From Plectrocnemia conspersa (taxonomy: Eukaryota; Arthropoda; Insecta; Trichoptera; Polycentropodidae): a DNA stretch of 64,000 nt. This document shows, in pieces, positions 38,501 to 61,914 of this stretch. The notes beneath the pieces were generated by a model. It made no database searches, was not told where the DNA came from, and worked only from the letters and a program-made list of their open reading frames with translations. How positions within the stretch are numbered: the stretch's first letter is position 1; each line of letters begins with the position of its first letter. The stretch covers positions 124,001 through 188,000 of the forward strand of contig VTFK01000357.1 in NCBI GenBank assembly GCA_009617715.1. Reading direction: 5' to 3'. The position numbers were made by a program, and so were the translations under genes.

Positions 38501-40100
38501 TACAAAAAAAAAAACATTTTTTTTTAAATGAATACAATTTAATAAGAGATTTTATGTATTTATTAATATAATTATTAAAAAAACAAAATAAATCTAAATA
38601 TTTTTTTATGGCAAGATAAAATCATTATTATATATTTTTCCGTCAGTAGGTTTTTATTGAAGTATTTGAAGCGAAATAGTAGTTTGAGCGTTGAGGCGTA
38701 ATGAAGTCGAGTGTGTTTAGTCCGGTTTTGTGCCATGCTATATACACCGTCATGCACGTAAGCTGTATCCTCACTTTAAAGTTGGAGAGGATCGTAAGAA
38801 TGCGGATGTACTTCTCAATGGTTGCTAGGTTCGTTGACACCGCTCGCGGGACTTCAGACGCGCGTGTGTCACGTCTCTTGATTCGGGTTATGAATGAGTC
38901 GTTACATAAAAATCGTTTTCTATAGAGGGAACGTGTTGTAAGTTAACATAATTAATATTCTGAAGTAATAAATAAATTTATTTAATTGCTGCTTTAAATA
39001 AATTTTAGATAAAAAAGCATGTGGATCTTGCATGAGAACAAATGCATATACGTACAATGAAGTGACGATTTTTCTTTGACAATAAGATTAAAAAAATTTT
39101 GAAAACATTATAACAAAAAATTTTTAAGATCACAATACTTTGTATATGTAGTTATAAATAGCGTAGAAGTTTTAGTGACGTTAATTAATGCTTATGGGTT
39201 TCAAAATGTGATGTGATTTTACATCGTTTTAGGGTGTTCTAAATATGACAATTTTAAAGGAGTTTATTTTAAAAATGCATATGTCTAAAATAACGCTTTC
39301 TAATGATACATTTTGTAGAAGCCCTAATAGTTCGTTTCTGTTAAGTATATATTGTAAAGTTGCTAAAGAAAATCTATATTTTTTTTTAATTTTTCTAAAA
39401 AAACCCAGGGGGTCGGCAAAGTGTGGATCTTTAAAAATGTTGAGTTAGTTTATTTAATTTTGAGACCATTTAGAACTACGCTTTTAAATAAGCCACAGAG
39501 AGTCGTGATCGCGTCCTTTATTCTATTGCGAACATTTCTTTTACACGAGCCACCGAGCATCACCACGAGCTTGTTAAATACAAGGATGTTTTCAGTTACT
39601 TATGTGGGATAAAACACAATATTTAAACAAATATTTATTTATACTTTATTAAAATAGCAATTTAAGTAAAAAAATATACTGCACTAAATAATGAGTTTTA
39701 GGTAACAGTGATTAAATTATTAAAATATTAATCACTCCAACAAAACTCTCATTACACAATCAATATTTTAAAATAGGTACGTAAAAAATAGATGATCTTG
39801 CTAAAAAGTGTATTACCGATTTTCAATAACATTATCTCACCTTTTCGATAAAAAATCTCTTCTTAAACCTTTAATAGTTATAAATGAGATCATGTTGAAA
39901 ATGCATGCATTTAGAGGGTTGTATCAATAGTTTTCACTAAAAATATTGTAAAAGTAGCTCCAACTCAATTATGACTAATTAAATTTTAACTAGTTTTTTA
40001 TGTCGATAATTATTCAATGACGTCATAGTTAAAAATATGAAAATTATTTTTCGCATTGGGGTTTTCTAAAGCATTTTAAACTCTCTCGGGTCAGGGAGAT
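35552..40100. other. Gene-poor intergenic stretch
   Basis: No confident gene. A patch at 38640-38925 is less AT-rich, with frames open on both strands (plus MKSSVFSPVLCHAIYTVMHV...; minus ...VSTNLATIEKYIRILTILSN...). Neither matches a family I know. The plus strand has a GCAC/gtaagc donor-like site at 38758. It may be an exon of an unrecognised gene or a conserved non-coding element. Confidence 0.4.
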
Positions 40101-40250
40101 ATGCAAAATTTGGAAAAAGCAGGCCCGCATCGGTGCCCTCAGTGCCCACGGGCGTATAGCCTCAATCGCATATCTATTGCGGATTTCGCAAATGGAAACT
40201 TTGACCTCAAACTAATAACAAACAAAGAAGGTCTTGCACGATCATTTTGA
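40101..40250 (+). pseudogene. Relic of a BTB-type C2H2 zinc-finger exon
   Basis: A 49-codon frame begins MQNLEKAGPHRCPQCPRAYS. The block HRCPQCPRAYS is the first half of the zinc finger used in the alternative C-terminal exons of insect BTB factors such as longitudinals lacking (HRCPxCPRxYSxxxSLxRH). The paired histidines and the YECG ending are absent; the frame runs into unrelated sequence and stops at 40250. A splice-acceptor-like ctcgggtcag lies just upstream at about 40084-40093. Most likely this is a decayed or transposed exon. A real exon with a frameshift is less likely. Confidence 0.5.
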
Positions 40251-41404
40251 GATGACATCATCATAATTGTCAAGGTGGGCATATTGTTAATTTTTAATCT
40301 AATTATAAATTTCTTGAATTCATCTTAAATGTGTTCTACAAAAGAGTAAAATGTTTATTAAAATACAAGGTTTTCTTTGTTTTTTTTTTGCAATGTTTTG
40401 CTATAAGTTTCTGAGAAGATGTTACATAATCGCATGTAAACAAACTGATTACTTCAAACATGACATATGTGTATGTATATTATTGTATAATATTTGCCAT
40501 TGATAATTTTATTATAGTTTGTGTTTGACAACAGTCAATCTTTATTTTTTGTAAAAAAGTGTGACTATTTCAGTTGGTAATTTTATCAAATTCATTTCTA
40601 GATAATTAGGGAAAAATATTAGTAATTTTTTTCTTGATACGAAAAATAATAAGTTGCTATCGAACGGTTAAAATATACCATATAATTATAATTTAATTAA
40701 ATATAAAGTTCTTTTTATTAATTTAAATAAATATTTTCAATATTTTTAAATTTGCTTTTAATGGCATACTTTAGTCATATAAATAAAAGTTAGTCTAATA
40801 GCCATATACTATACTTAAGTTGAATTTATCTCTAAAGCTTGGCTCTAATATGTATTTATGTATTGCATAACCTCGTGGTTGTTCGTAATAAAGTATTTAT
40901 GTTAGTAATTAGCTGTCAATATGATTCTAATTCCATTGTTTTTTTATCAAAGACATCTTTAATAACCCAATTAGGGCACGAAAAGTATAGAAATCATTGC
41001 CCAACATATGTACATTCGTGCGCGTGAATTCGTTTGTAGTTTGCGAATCAACAGGCGGATCAAAATACTTATTTTACTGCAAAACTAAGCAACTCACAAA
41101 ATTTACATCCATGATATATTTATTGTACTAGAGCTATGTTATCCAAACATAAGCAAATAGGTTACAACTAAAGTCACCCGATCAATTATTTTGTATTTTT
41201 TTATAAAATACGTCAGTTCGATGCTTACAGAACATTAATATAATGATTTTTGATATTATGTAAAATTTACGTTGAATACATAAGTACGAGGGAAATTCGA
41301 AAAGTCAAGGCAATTTATTTTATTCGATTGGATCGTTTCTCACAATGCGTGCTTCTTACAAAAAAATATTTTCGTTGTGTAATGTGTGATTTAACTTTAA
41401 AAAC

Positions 41405-41500
41405 GGGTAGATATTCATGTAGTCTGGGAGATCTCTCTTTTCGGTGCTCAAGTGGTCGTTATGGTGACTAATGATGCAGGTAGTTAAAACCCCCTACTAC
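41405..41500 (+). repeat. SINE-like repeat, copy 1
   Basis: Shares GATCTCTCTT-TCG-TG-TCA-GTG-TCGTTATGGTGAC with the copy at 42570-42615, followed by a degenerate B-box (tagttaaaacccc). About 40 bases align with only a few differences. Confidence 0.65.
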
Positions 41501-41620
41501 TTGTTGAATTAATAAATATACATTAGCATATTAAAATATGTTATCAATTTAGTTAAAATCTGACCCGAGTCTGCCCCGATGTGACCAAGTTTCACATCTT
41601 TTGTATTGATCCATCTAGAC

Positions 41621-41700
41621 CAGTGTTTCCCAGCCTTCTTTATGCCATGCCCCACCGTAGTCTTTTCAAAAGTCATATGCCCCACCGGCATATTTTTTAA
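41621..41700 (+). mobile_element. hAT-type transposon terminus (fragment)
   Basis: CAGTGTTTCCCAGCCTTC, then a repeated atgcc(a)ccccaccg motif, is the typical terminus of hAT-superfamily elements (CAGTGTTTCCCAACC). I do not find the opposite inverted end nearby, so this is a solo or decayed end. The flank atctagac recurs nearly as ttctagac at 41936-41943 and may be a relic of an 8-bp duplication. Confidence 0.5.
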
Positions 41701-41922
41701 TAAAACAGTAGGTAAATTTTCAAAACGTATATTATAATTGAAATAATTACAAAATACAAATTAAAAATGTAAGTAAAATAAAATAAAATGGTAATGCCTA
41801 ATCCTTTATTAAATTATTAAATTCACTTACGCTTGCTACAAAGAAATTTTATGTCTGGATCTAGCTTGGTTAATTTCAGTCTTAAGTCCCCTCTATTTGT
41901 AATATTCAATCGATTTATTTTT

Positions 41923-41947
41923 GTACCGTCTAGATTCTAGACGGTAC
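41923..41947. repeat. Perfect palindrome, 12-bp arms and 1-bp centre
   Basis: GTACCGTCTAGA, then T, then TCTAGACGGTAC. It lies at the far end of the hAT-like fragment and could be an excision or insertion footprint. Confidence 0.8.
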
Positions 41948-42559
41948 TTACGAAATACTTACGAAATAATGGCATCGCTTTTTGAACACACCTCCAAAAT
42001 GTGTCCACGCCTTAAGTGAAAACAAACAAACGGAGCGCGACTCAGCCCGTGTACTCCCCACTTCCTCTCTAGTACATATTATGTCCGCAACATGCATAGA
42101 TAGTGCTGCCAGGAGATCAGCAATACTAATTGTGACCAGGAACACAGCCGCAGTCGTCGATCAGGACGGCTTAGGTCAAGAACGAAAGTGTAGCACTTCG
42201 ATGCGCATATCCAACTATGCAAAGTCTACAGGATGTTGCAGCTGCTGGTTGGTAATGGGTCGGTGGATCTATACTTGACCATAAAAAGCGGGTGGGAACA
42301 TTCGGGCTTTTAATAGGTCCAGATGACTACTTAGGTGTTCCTTAACCAGGAATTCGAAGAACAGTGGTACTAGTCGCAGTGTCATACAATGTATTTTCTA
42401 GCGTGTGTCTTATCATACAAAAATTATTTTTAATAATGGGTGGTTAACATTGCGGTAAAAATGAGCGGTTAACGTTTCATACAAAGGGTTGTTTTTGTGC
42501 TTATGAGGTCTTACTTCTGTTGAGTGATGTCTGGTCTAAGCTTTTATAACAAGTTGCAA

Positions 42560-42665
42560 ATGATGTAGTGTGAAAGATCTCTCTTGTCGTTGTTCAGGTG
42601 ATCGTTATGGTGACCTTTAAATTGGGACAAATAGCATAGGAGGTTCAAAACCCTGGTGGTTCATG
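42560..42665 (+). repeat. tRNA-derived SINE, copy 2
   Basis: A GTTCAGGTGATCGTTATGG head, a TGGTGAC A-box-like stretch and the B-box GGTTCAAAACCC at 42642-42653. It shares its 5' part with the repeat at 41405-41500, so both belong to one family. Confidence 0.65.
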
Positions 42666-42869
42666 TTTAACGAATAATATTTTTTATGAATAATTCAAAA
42701 AAGTGCCTGGAAGTGTTCTTTATGAAAGCTTACACGTATAAATACACGTATTATGAGCTATTCTAACTTAAAAATGTCCATCGTATAAAAACGACTAAGA
42801 AAATCACTGATTTTGAATTGTGTATTGTATATAAAGGTATATTCTAAGATGATTTTTTTGGGATACCTA

Positions 42870-43052
42870 TTAATCACAAATACTCAATGCATCAAGGCAA
42901 CCAAGAAAGTCGCAAAAGTTCACTGAAATTCCCAGATCTTGTTCTAGCAGATTCGACCCACTATTGATACGACCTCCCGCCGCCAATTTACCAAGGTTTC
43001 CAACACATGGGAATAAATAAAACAGCCACAGCAGTAAAAAAAGAGTTGACAT
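42870..43052 (-). CDS. Small putative secreted protein, 60 residues, divergent from the VWC gene
   Basis: A single frame from ATG 43052 to TAA. Residues 1-17 are a strongly hydrophobic signal peptide (MSTLFLLLWLFYLFPCVG). The rest, NLGKLAAGGRINSGSNLLEQ then DLGISVNFCDFLGCLDALSICD, has three cysteines in the last 15 residues. Its ATG is 97 bases from the ATG of the VWC gene on the other strand, so a shared bidirectional promoter is likely. A possible donor (CCTTG/gtaaat) after residue 20 could instead splice the signal peptide to another exon. I do not recognise a family. The frame is short, so it may be chance, but the signal peptide and position argue for a gene. Confidence 0.4.
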   Translation of the reverse strand: MSTLFLLLWLFYLFPCVGNLGKLAAGGRINSGSNLLEQDLGISVNFCDFLGCLDALSICD

Positions 43053-43149
43053 TTCACACTAGTGCTCAGTCGCGTTGTAGTGCTCGAGCTGCCTGTACAC
43101 AAATTAGACACATACATTAATTTCGGTCTTATTTGGCAATTAACCCAAA
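43053..43149. promoter_or_regulatory. Short divergent promoter region
   Basis: 97 bases separate the plus-strand ATG at 43150 (VWC gene) and the minus-strand ATG at 43052. The part next to 43052 is less AT-rich. No TATA box is clear on either strand. The region must carry the 5' UTRs and core promoter if both genes start here. Confidence 0.4.
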
Positions 43150-46100
43150 ATGTCAATCGTACAAGTGATTTTTGTTTGCTTAATGGGACTGATAGTGGTC
43201 CATGGTGAGTTTTTTTTATAATAAACTGTATTATACTATTCGCTTATCTGAGTTATTTTTTGTGTGATTGATACGCAGTGTTATGATTTTTTATTATCAC
43301 TTATAAACACTGATGTAAAAACATATCGTTAAAACAAATAGGAAATGAGTATTCAAAAACATTTTTATTCACCTGAAACCTAATCAACTATAATCACATT
43401 AGTCACACCACGTTATCTTTAATCTTTTTATAAACAATTACTTCGTTCTAGCATTCTGACCTTGAAAGAGTCAAAAGGTTTTTATTTTTTATTTATACTA
43501 AAGTATTATACATCACACTTTGAATTGAGACTTATCTGTGAAACCTTATAATACATACTATTCTATTTTAATATTTTTGTTTTAATCACCTTTAAGTAAA
43601 TAGATATTTTTATCTTTTGCCTATAATAGCGACATAACTATAAAACTTGTTCGATTCTACAATATAACATTATTCTAAAGGACACTTGCAACCACTTTTG
43701 TGTAATAGGGTTTCAAGATTATTTCTAAGAATTACAGACACGTGTACAACTTCAATAACAAATTTACCTTATGAATCTTAACCCTGAATAATTTCAAAAT
43801 ATATAATTTAGAACGACAATATTTTTTTAATTCACATTAAATTTACCTCCCACAAGGCACGAGTCATTATAAATGGGGTACAAGACCAGATCATAGAATT
43901 GTATAGGTTTTCGCATGTTGGTTTTAACTTATAAGCTAAACCACTTCCCATATTTTTTTATAGGTATTTATTGACAAGTTATTCGATACATTTTTTAATC
44001 AAAGCTTCGAGTAGTTTATGTCGAAAATTAGAGCACTAATTTTAAAATAGTGTATCAATCAGAAACATATTTTGTTAAGAAGAGTATTTATAATTAATAA
44101 ATACACTATAAACATATTGAAACATTTTTTCAGATTATTTGATAACATATTAAGGCATGCTATTATATCACATGTTTAATTAAAACTAATATTATGACTC
44201 ACAATGCTCATATAGAAAACAATGACTGTTACTAATCAATGTTTTTTTTAATTTGCTGTGAATTAATTTTTTCATTAGGTTTCTTGTTAGATTAAATTAC
44301 CAGTTCTGGGAAATTAGAAAAAAATATATGTACTTACATGATGTCATCTTCATTTCAATTAATTTACAGTTAACCAAATAAATTATGAACCATCAACAAT
44401 ACTTGAATCTCATAATGTTATCTAACGATTGCACACAAGTGGTATTATGTCATCTAAACTTGTTTGAAGTCAATAACCAGCATCAAAAGACCAAATTCAA
44501 TATTAGCACAGGCTCTTATGTGCTTCCAAGATACTGTCAATAATGTTGACGGTAGTGCGAAAGCGTGACATCCGCATTATAGACAAACATTGTAAAATTA
44601 CAGGCATGGAAAAACCTAAGAGCAGTTTGAGTTGCGAAGAACCAAACACTCATTATCTGGAGATGGGCTGCAAGCCGGTCTACAACAAGAGGAATAGGAG
44701 ATGTCCAGAGAGATACGAATGCCCAGCCACTACGTTCAACACCACGGATAAGTGTTATTATAAGTGAGTCAAGGTTTGATTTTAGCTACTTTGCTAAAAA
44801 AATAAATATATTCAGAGGCCATGAAAGCTAATCATATTCAGTTAATTTAAATTATGATCAGCTCTAAATCTAGTCATGTGTTAAATATATTAATTATTTT
44901 TTATACTGTAGTTATATATAAACCAGAAAAACAGTAAAATAATTAAAAGAAACAATAGTTATAGATTTATGTGTATATATGTATACAACAAATTATTATT
45001 AGTTAGACAATGTGACAGGTTGGAATACGCGTAGTGTAGTCCGTAAGGTCTCAGACTTGAAACCCAAAGACTACGGGCTCGAGCCACGGTAGTAGACTCG
45101 AATTTAGAAAATTATTTTAGTCAAGTTTTAAATACACAATTTTTTTTCGTTTTGACGTATTTTTTTGCAAGGAACCTATTAAAAAAAATTAAGTTACTAG
45201 TTAAAAAACGTATTATAACATTAAACTCAGCAAAAAAAAAATGATTTTTTAAAAATAAATGGCCAAATATATTTTTAATAGAATTCATAAAAAAATTAAA
45301 TTTTAAATATATCTTATTTTATTTGTGATTAAATACAGAAAATGCTTTTAGATATATTTACTCTTCTTAAATTTTTTTCCTATATTGGTGTAAAAAGTGT
45401 GAAAGTTTTGTAAGTAAAAATAATAATACAATAAATAAAATCGTATTTTTTTTTTTATGAATATAAATTAAACTAAATAGAAAAAGTAATTAATTACATC
45501 ATAATAAAAAAACAGCAAACTAAATGTTTCTTCTCAAAGTTTATGTTTTTAAATAGGAATGTTACACAAGAGATTTTTCTATTGTGTAACATTCTTTTTT
45601 TTTTTTTTTTTTATAAGAACAATTTTGAACACAATTTTGAGTACATTTTTGTACAAAAAAAAATTAAGTATGTTATGTTTTTATTATTTTTTGGTTAATA
45701 GCACGAAACATTTTTTAATATGAATAATATAATAATGAAGTTCTTTATTTATAAATAATTTTGCACTAAAATAAATTCCTTTATGTTATATGTATAATAC
45801 TCATATTTATGTTATATAAGTTTGTACTAATGTAAAGTGTCATTTGTTTTCAGATCAAAGTTTTATGGAATTGGAGAACGTCTTCCTAAAAATGTAATTG
45901 ACCACAATTGTGTAGAAGAATGTATATGCACTCTTCATTTTGGAACGTAAGTATTATTTTTTCTCAACTTACTTATCTGAACACAAGATTGAAATTAATA
46001 AATAATTGCTTATAGACCTGTCTTCAACTGTGCTAATGTTGAGTGTCCAGATGAATTCTTACCACCAAGCTCTGGAGTGAGATGCATCAAACAATACAAA

Positions 46101-46737
46101 AAGAAATTGTGCTGCAGTCACAATGAAATTTGTGGTAAGTGTCATAATAAAAAAATACCTAAATTTATGATTTATAATTTATATTTAAATAAAAAATACC
46201 ATTTCTATTTTACTAACCAGAGGAAGATAAGATCAAACAATTAAAAACTTGTGAATTTGATGGTAAAGTTTACCACGAAGGTGAAAAGTTTTATCCTAAA
46301 GACTCTTGCAAGACTTGTATATGCAATGACAAGTTCGATGGAACTTTGAGTTCTTCACAGTGCCAAAAGGTAAACTGTGGCGTTCAGATTTTCCATACCG
46401 ATAAGATAAACCAGAAATGTGCTCCAGTCTACCTCGAATCCAGAAATTGCTGCCCAATCTATTGGAAGTGTTGTAAGTTCATCAAAAAATATAAATCTTT
46501 TTTAAAAATATAAAATATTTTTAAATTTTCTTGTTAAATTTTTCAGATGAGACCAATGACACGATTGTTGAAAATGATGATGCTGGTACAAGAACTACCG
46601 CAAATACTGAATTGAATTGTTTGTACGGAAACAATACGCTGGTAATTGGTGATGAAGTTATGTCAAGTGATAAATGTATGACTTGCAAGTGCAATCTTCC
46701 TCCTTTGGTAACATGTGTGAAAGCTCTTAATTGTTAA
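43150..46737 (+). CDS. Secreted cysteine-rich protein with VWC-type modules
   Basis: Six exons, phase-consistent: 43150-43204, 44604-44763, 45854-45946, 46016-46134, 46221-46472, 46547-46737, giving 289 residues. Residues 1-18 are a signal peptide (MSIVQVIFVCLMGLIVVHG). Residues 29-72 are a Cys-rich module (LSCEEPNTHYLEMGCKPVYN; RRCPERYECP). Residues 73-142 form a second (NCVEECICTLHFGT; FNCANVECP; KKLCCSHNEIC). Residues 150-226 form the clearest VWC domain (CEFDGKVYHEGEKFY; CKTCICND; CQKVNCG; RNCCPIYWKC). Residues 250-289 are a short final VWC-like module (LNCLYGNN; DKCMTCKCNLPPLVTC) ending in a Cys. VWC modules typically bind BMP-family ligands or act in extracellular matrix, and in insects also in single-VWC immune proteins. 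Which applies here is unknown. The first intron is 1.4 kb. The acceptor before G-M-E-K was chosen because it keeps frame and precedes the first Cys module. Confidence 0.85.
45020..45110 (+). repeat. tRNA-derived SINE head
   Basis: A GCGTAGTGTAGTCCGTAAGG A-box-like part and a GGGCTCGAGCC B-box-like part at 45075-45085 lie about 45 bases apart in intron 2 of the VWC gene. A decayed tRNA gene is also possible, but no complete cloverleaf is seen. Confidence 0.45.
45557..45594. repeat. Perfect 13-bp hairpin before a T-run
   Basis: The arms are GAATGTTACACAA (45557-45569) and its reverse complement (45582-45594), with a 12-base loop, followed at once by a run of T (45595-45612). It lies in intron 2 of the VWC gene. 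A stem-loop plus T-run looks terminator-like, but in this eukaryotic intron it is more likely a transposon remnant. Confidence 0.7.
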
Positions 46738-49365
46738 TGATGATGCTAAAAAAAAATGAATCAAATGAAAAGTTAGTTCCTTGTGTAAGTTTTACTTAAT
46801 TTATTATATTTTAGGTTTATACACATTTTAAATGTATTAGAGTAGGGAAAAAATAATTACAATATTTTCAGTTTAAAGTTCATTATGTTATATTTTCTTC
46901 GATATTTTTTTCTCAATATCTTATAAGTATCCAATATTAAAATATTATTAATTGCAACAATTTTTTTTTTTAAAATGCTCTCTTTTTATTTATTAAAACT
47001 TTAAATATTTAATGATACAAAGTTGTTTATAAATATATATCATTTTTTTTGTAAATGTTCTTATTTAGTTGGGAGTAATTTTATATTCATATTTTCCAAT
47101 TCAAATATTACACTTTATTATTCTTAATATATCTATACAACACAAATATTCATTTAATGGTAAATATAATACATTAAAATTTTATTCATCTTTTTCTAGA
47201 AATGTCGTTTATTATTCCATTATTTTTTATAGACTTTTTTTAAAAAATAAGGCAACGAAATTTTGCATCGTATGACAATTGTCTAAAAAATAAATATGTT
47301 GTAATAAAATATCCATAGTTAATAAATATATATTTTTAAATAAAGAATATATTTTACGAATAATATTTTCAATGCATTTCTTTTTACTGAAAATATCTTT
47401 AAAATGTGCTTACATTCCTTTGGATGTCTAAGCTGGCTAAACCATTATTTATGAACCATTTTTATATCCATCGGTTCTTTTATATCCGTCTTTTGCAATT
47501 CTGTATGTGTCAGATCGTCCAGTGTTTATTATTTTAACAATTTTATGAACATTGTCAAAGAATTATTACAATTGTTAACATGAAAGAGGCGCAAGAGTTT
47601 TATGATATTAGATTCAAGAAACTCAATATGGTTACGGAGCCGTTATGCGTTTATATCATAAGCCCCCTACAGTGTTCCTTCTAACTATTAAAAATTGAGA
47701 AATTTAACTAAGAGGAAAGACAAGGACATTTACCTAGAGCTCTTGTTGTAAATGGAGTGAACAAGGCTCTATGAAAAAAGGTGTACTAATACCCAATGGG
47801 TGCATGCTAGTGAAATACTGGTTTTGCTCCAGCGCACGATAAGGTCGGTGCGAGCGAATGCAAAATGCTTATGTTATAGTATACATAAAGCCAGTGCAAG
47901 CGAGTGAGTTTGATTCTCTAACGTATCAACACAACAAGTGAACTCTTTCCTCTGCCACTTCATCAGTATATTTGGTGTAGTTTCAGTGTGGCCTAATAAT
48001 ATTTTTTCAGCAAAAATTTATGTTTATACGTGGGGAAAGGGGGAAGTGCAATTGAGTGTTGCAAATATAGGATAAGTATTTCGGGAAAAAGTATAAACCT
48101 TTTTACGAAGGCAGGTCCTGAATAGCCAAGACTAAAAAAATACGTAAATTTTGGTCAAATGACAATGTTTTCACTTTTTATTCGATCAAAACGGTTTACT
48201 CACTATTTTCTTCAATTATAATAATTTAATTCACTACTACCTCACTGATTTATTCTATTAAAACGGTTTAATCCACTAAAAAAGGTATCACCAGGTCGTT
48301 CAGAAATCTGTAAAAAGCGATCAGAATTATAGCTAAATAAACTATAATCTAGTTTAAAACAACTCATAGTTTTCGGGTCAGAATCTTAACACGGTCATGA
48401 ACTGCTCCGCGTTATATTAAATTGTAATAATTATTTTGACAAGTCAGAATAATTTTTTTGCAGTTATCGTATTGGTCTTGTTATTGTTGTAACATTAAAG
48501 ATTGGTAAAACGTATAGATCTCTCATTCGCATGTTGCAGTTCATTATCATTATAATTATCAAAATGTTTTAGGGCCAACTTCTTTGGTGCTCTCCGCCGC
48601 CTCTCTGTCGTTATTTCAGATTCGTTCGTCGCTTTGAATACCTTCGCTTCCTATATACAAATATATTCGTTGAGAATTATTTATCAAGTGTTTAATATTC
48701 TAACCAACACTTGCTACCACTCGCTCGTATCTATTAGTGCGATTAAGATATTATTTTTATTCTAGTCAATATATATTTATTCTGAACCTAACTAATATAA
48801 TTATGTCCATTTATTATTGTAATTTCAATCATCGTATATTTTTATTCTAAACGTATGTTATTTTTATTCTAAGCATTTGATGTATATTCTGACTGAATAA
48901 TATAAATAGGCTGTAATAAAATATCTGACCGAGATTTGATTGTTATTCTGATTCCAAATATGTTGATTTAAATTATAACTATTTAATTTATTCCCGTTTA
49001 AAACTTTGCACTTTGGTAACGCTAACGCCTCCTCTCACACTTCACTATTTACACTTATTTTTTTTATGTTTAAAAACGACACCTTCGTGTCCGTAGTCAT
49101 CGTATACACCAGGTATTGTGTTCTGCGACTTTTTATTGTGTCCAGAGATAAAAAGGACATTAAATAAACGGTGTTTTGCGCACATAAAGGAGATAAGGGC
49201 AACATCGTCGAGCTAATGACTAAACCAAATAATGCGTTAATGGATAAAAACACTGGCACTAGTGTATTACATCTCATAGACTACTTTAAGGAACAATAAT
49301 AATATTTAATAAAAAATTAATATAATTATTGTCGTTATTTTTGTCACAAGTAATATATCAACTTA
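46738..49365. other. Intergenic between the VWC and malic enzyme genes
   Basis: AT-rich. The first few hundred bases are the VWC 3' UTR. A less AT-rich area at 47640-48140 has short near-repeats (cggtgcgagcgaatg; cagtgcaagcgagtg) but no frame. An 80-codon minus frame at 49277-49035 has a hydrophobic start but no match I know. Confidence 0.5.
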
Positions 49366-49463
49366 TCTATAAAAATACATTGCACAATTTTTTTATATCA
49401 ATGTTGCCATATTGTCTATAAAAATACATTGCACAATTTTTTTATATCAATGTTGCCATATTG
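49366..49463. repeat. Perfect tandem duplication of a 49-bp unit
   Basis: 49366-49414 and 49415-49463 are identical (tctataaaaatacattgcac ... gccatattg). Identity implies a very recent duplication or an assembly artefact. It lies about 150-250 bp upstream of the malic enzyme start codon, in its likely promoter region. Confidence 0.92.
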
Positions 49464-49469
49464 TATTTG

Positions 49470-49614
49470 AAAAGTAAAATTTCGCACGTCGCTTTCGACG
49501 CGCTTTAGACCAAATCGTGTGTGTCCACTGCGCGTGCGCTAAAGCAGACGAGGGGCCTGCAGTGCGGGGCGGGAGCGAAACTCGAACGAATCAGCTGAGC
49601 GCTCATCAGTCGAG
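49470..49614 (+). promoter_or_regulatory. GC-rich promoter/5' UTR of the malic enzyme gene
   Basis: Roughly 140 bases rich in CpG (cgcacgtcgctttcgacgcgc; ggggcgggagcgaaactcg) precede the ATG in otherwise AT-rich sequence. Initiator-like TCAGTC lies just upstream of the ATG; no TATA box is present. This fits a dispersed, housekeeping-type promoter. Confidence 0.5.

Positions 49615-61914
<12,300 letters not shown>

Larger units (their letters stand above)
40251..42869. other. Intergenic stretch with SINEs and transposon ends
   Basis: Between the zinc-finger relic and the small minus-strand ORF at 42870 I see only mobile-element debris: two related SINE copies (41405-41500, 42560-42665), a hAT-like terminus at 41621 and a palindrome at 41923-41947. 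A 98-codon plus frame (41982-42275) has no recognisable domain and low-complexity codon use, and I do not call it. Confidence 0.5.

Noticed and set aside
45020..45110. A functional tRNA gene
   Set aside because: Box A and box B resemblance is present, but I could not fold a complete acceptor stem or cloverleaf. Treated as SINE head.
49035..49277. 80-codon minus-strand frame with hydrophobic start
   Set aside because: No cleavage-site pattern, domain or splice support; AT-rich codon use like random sequence.
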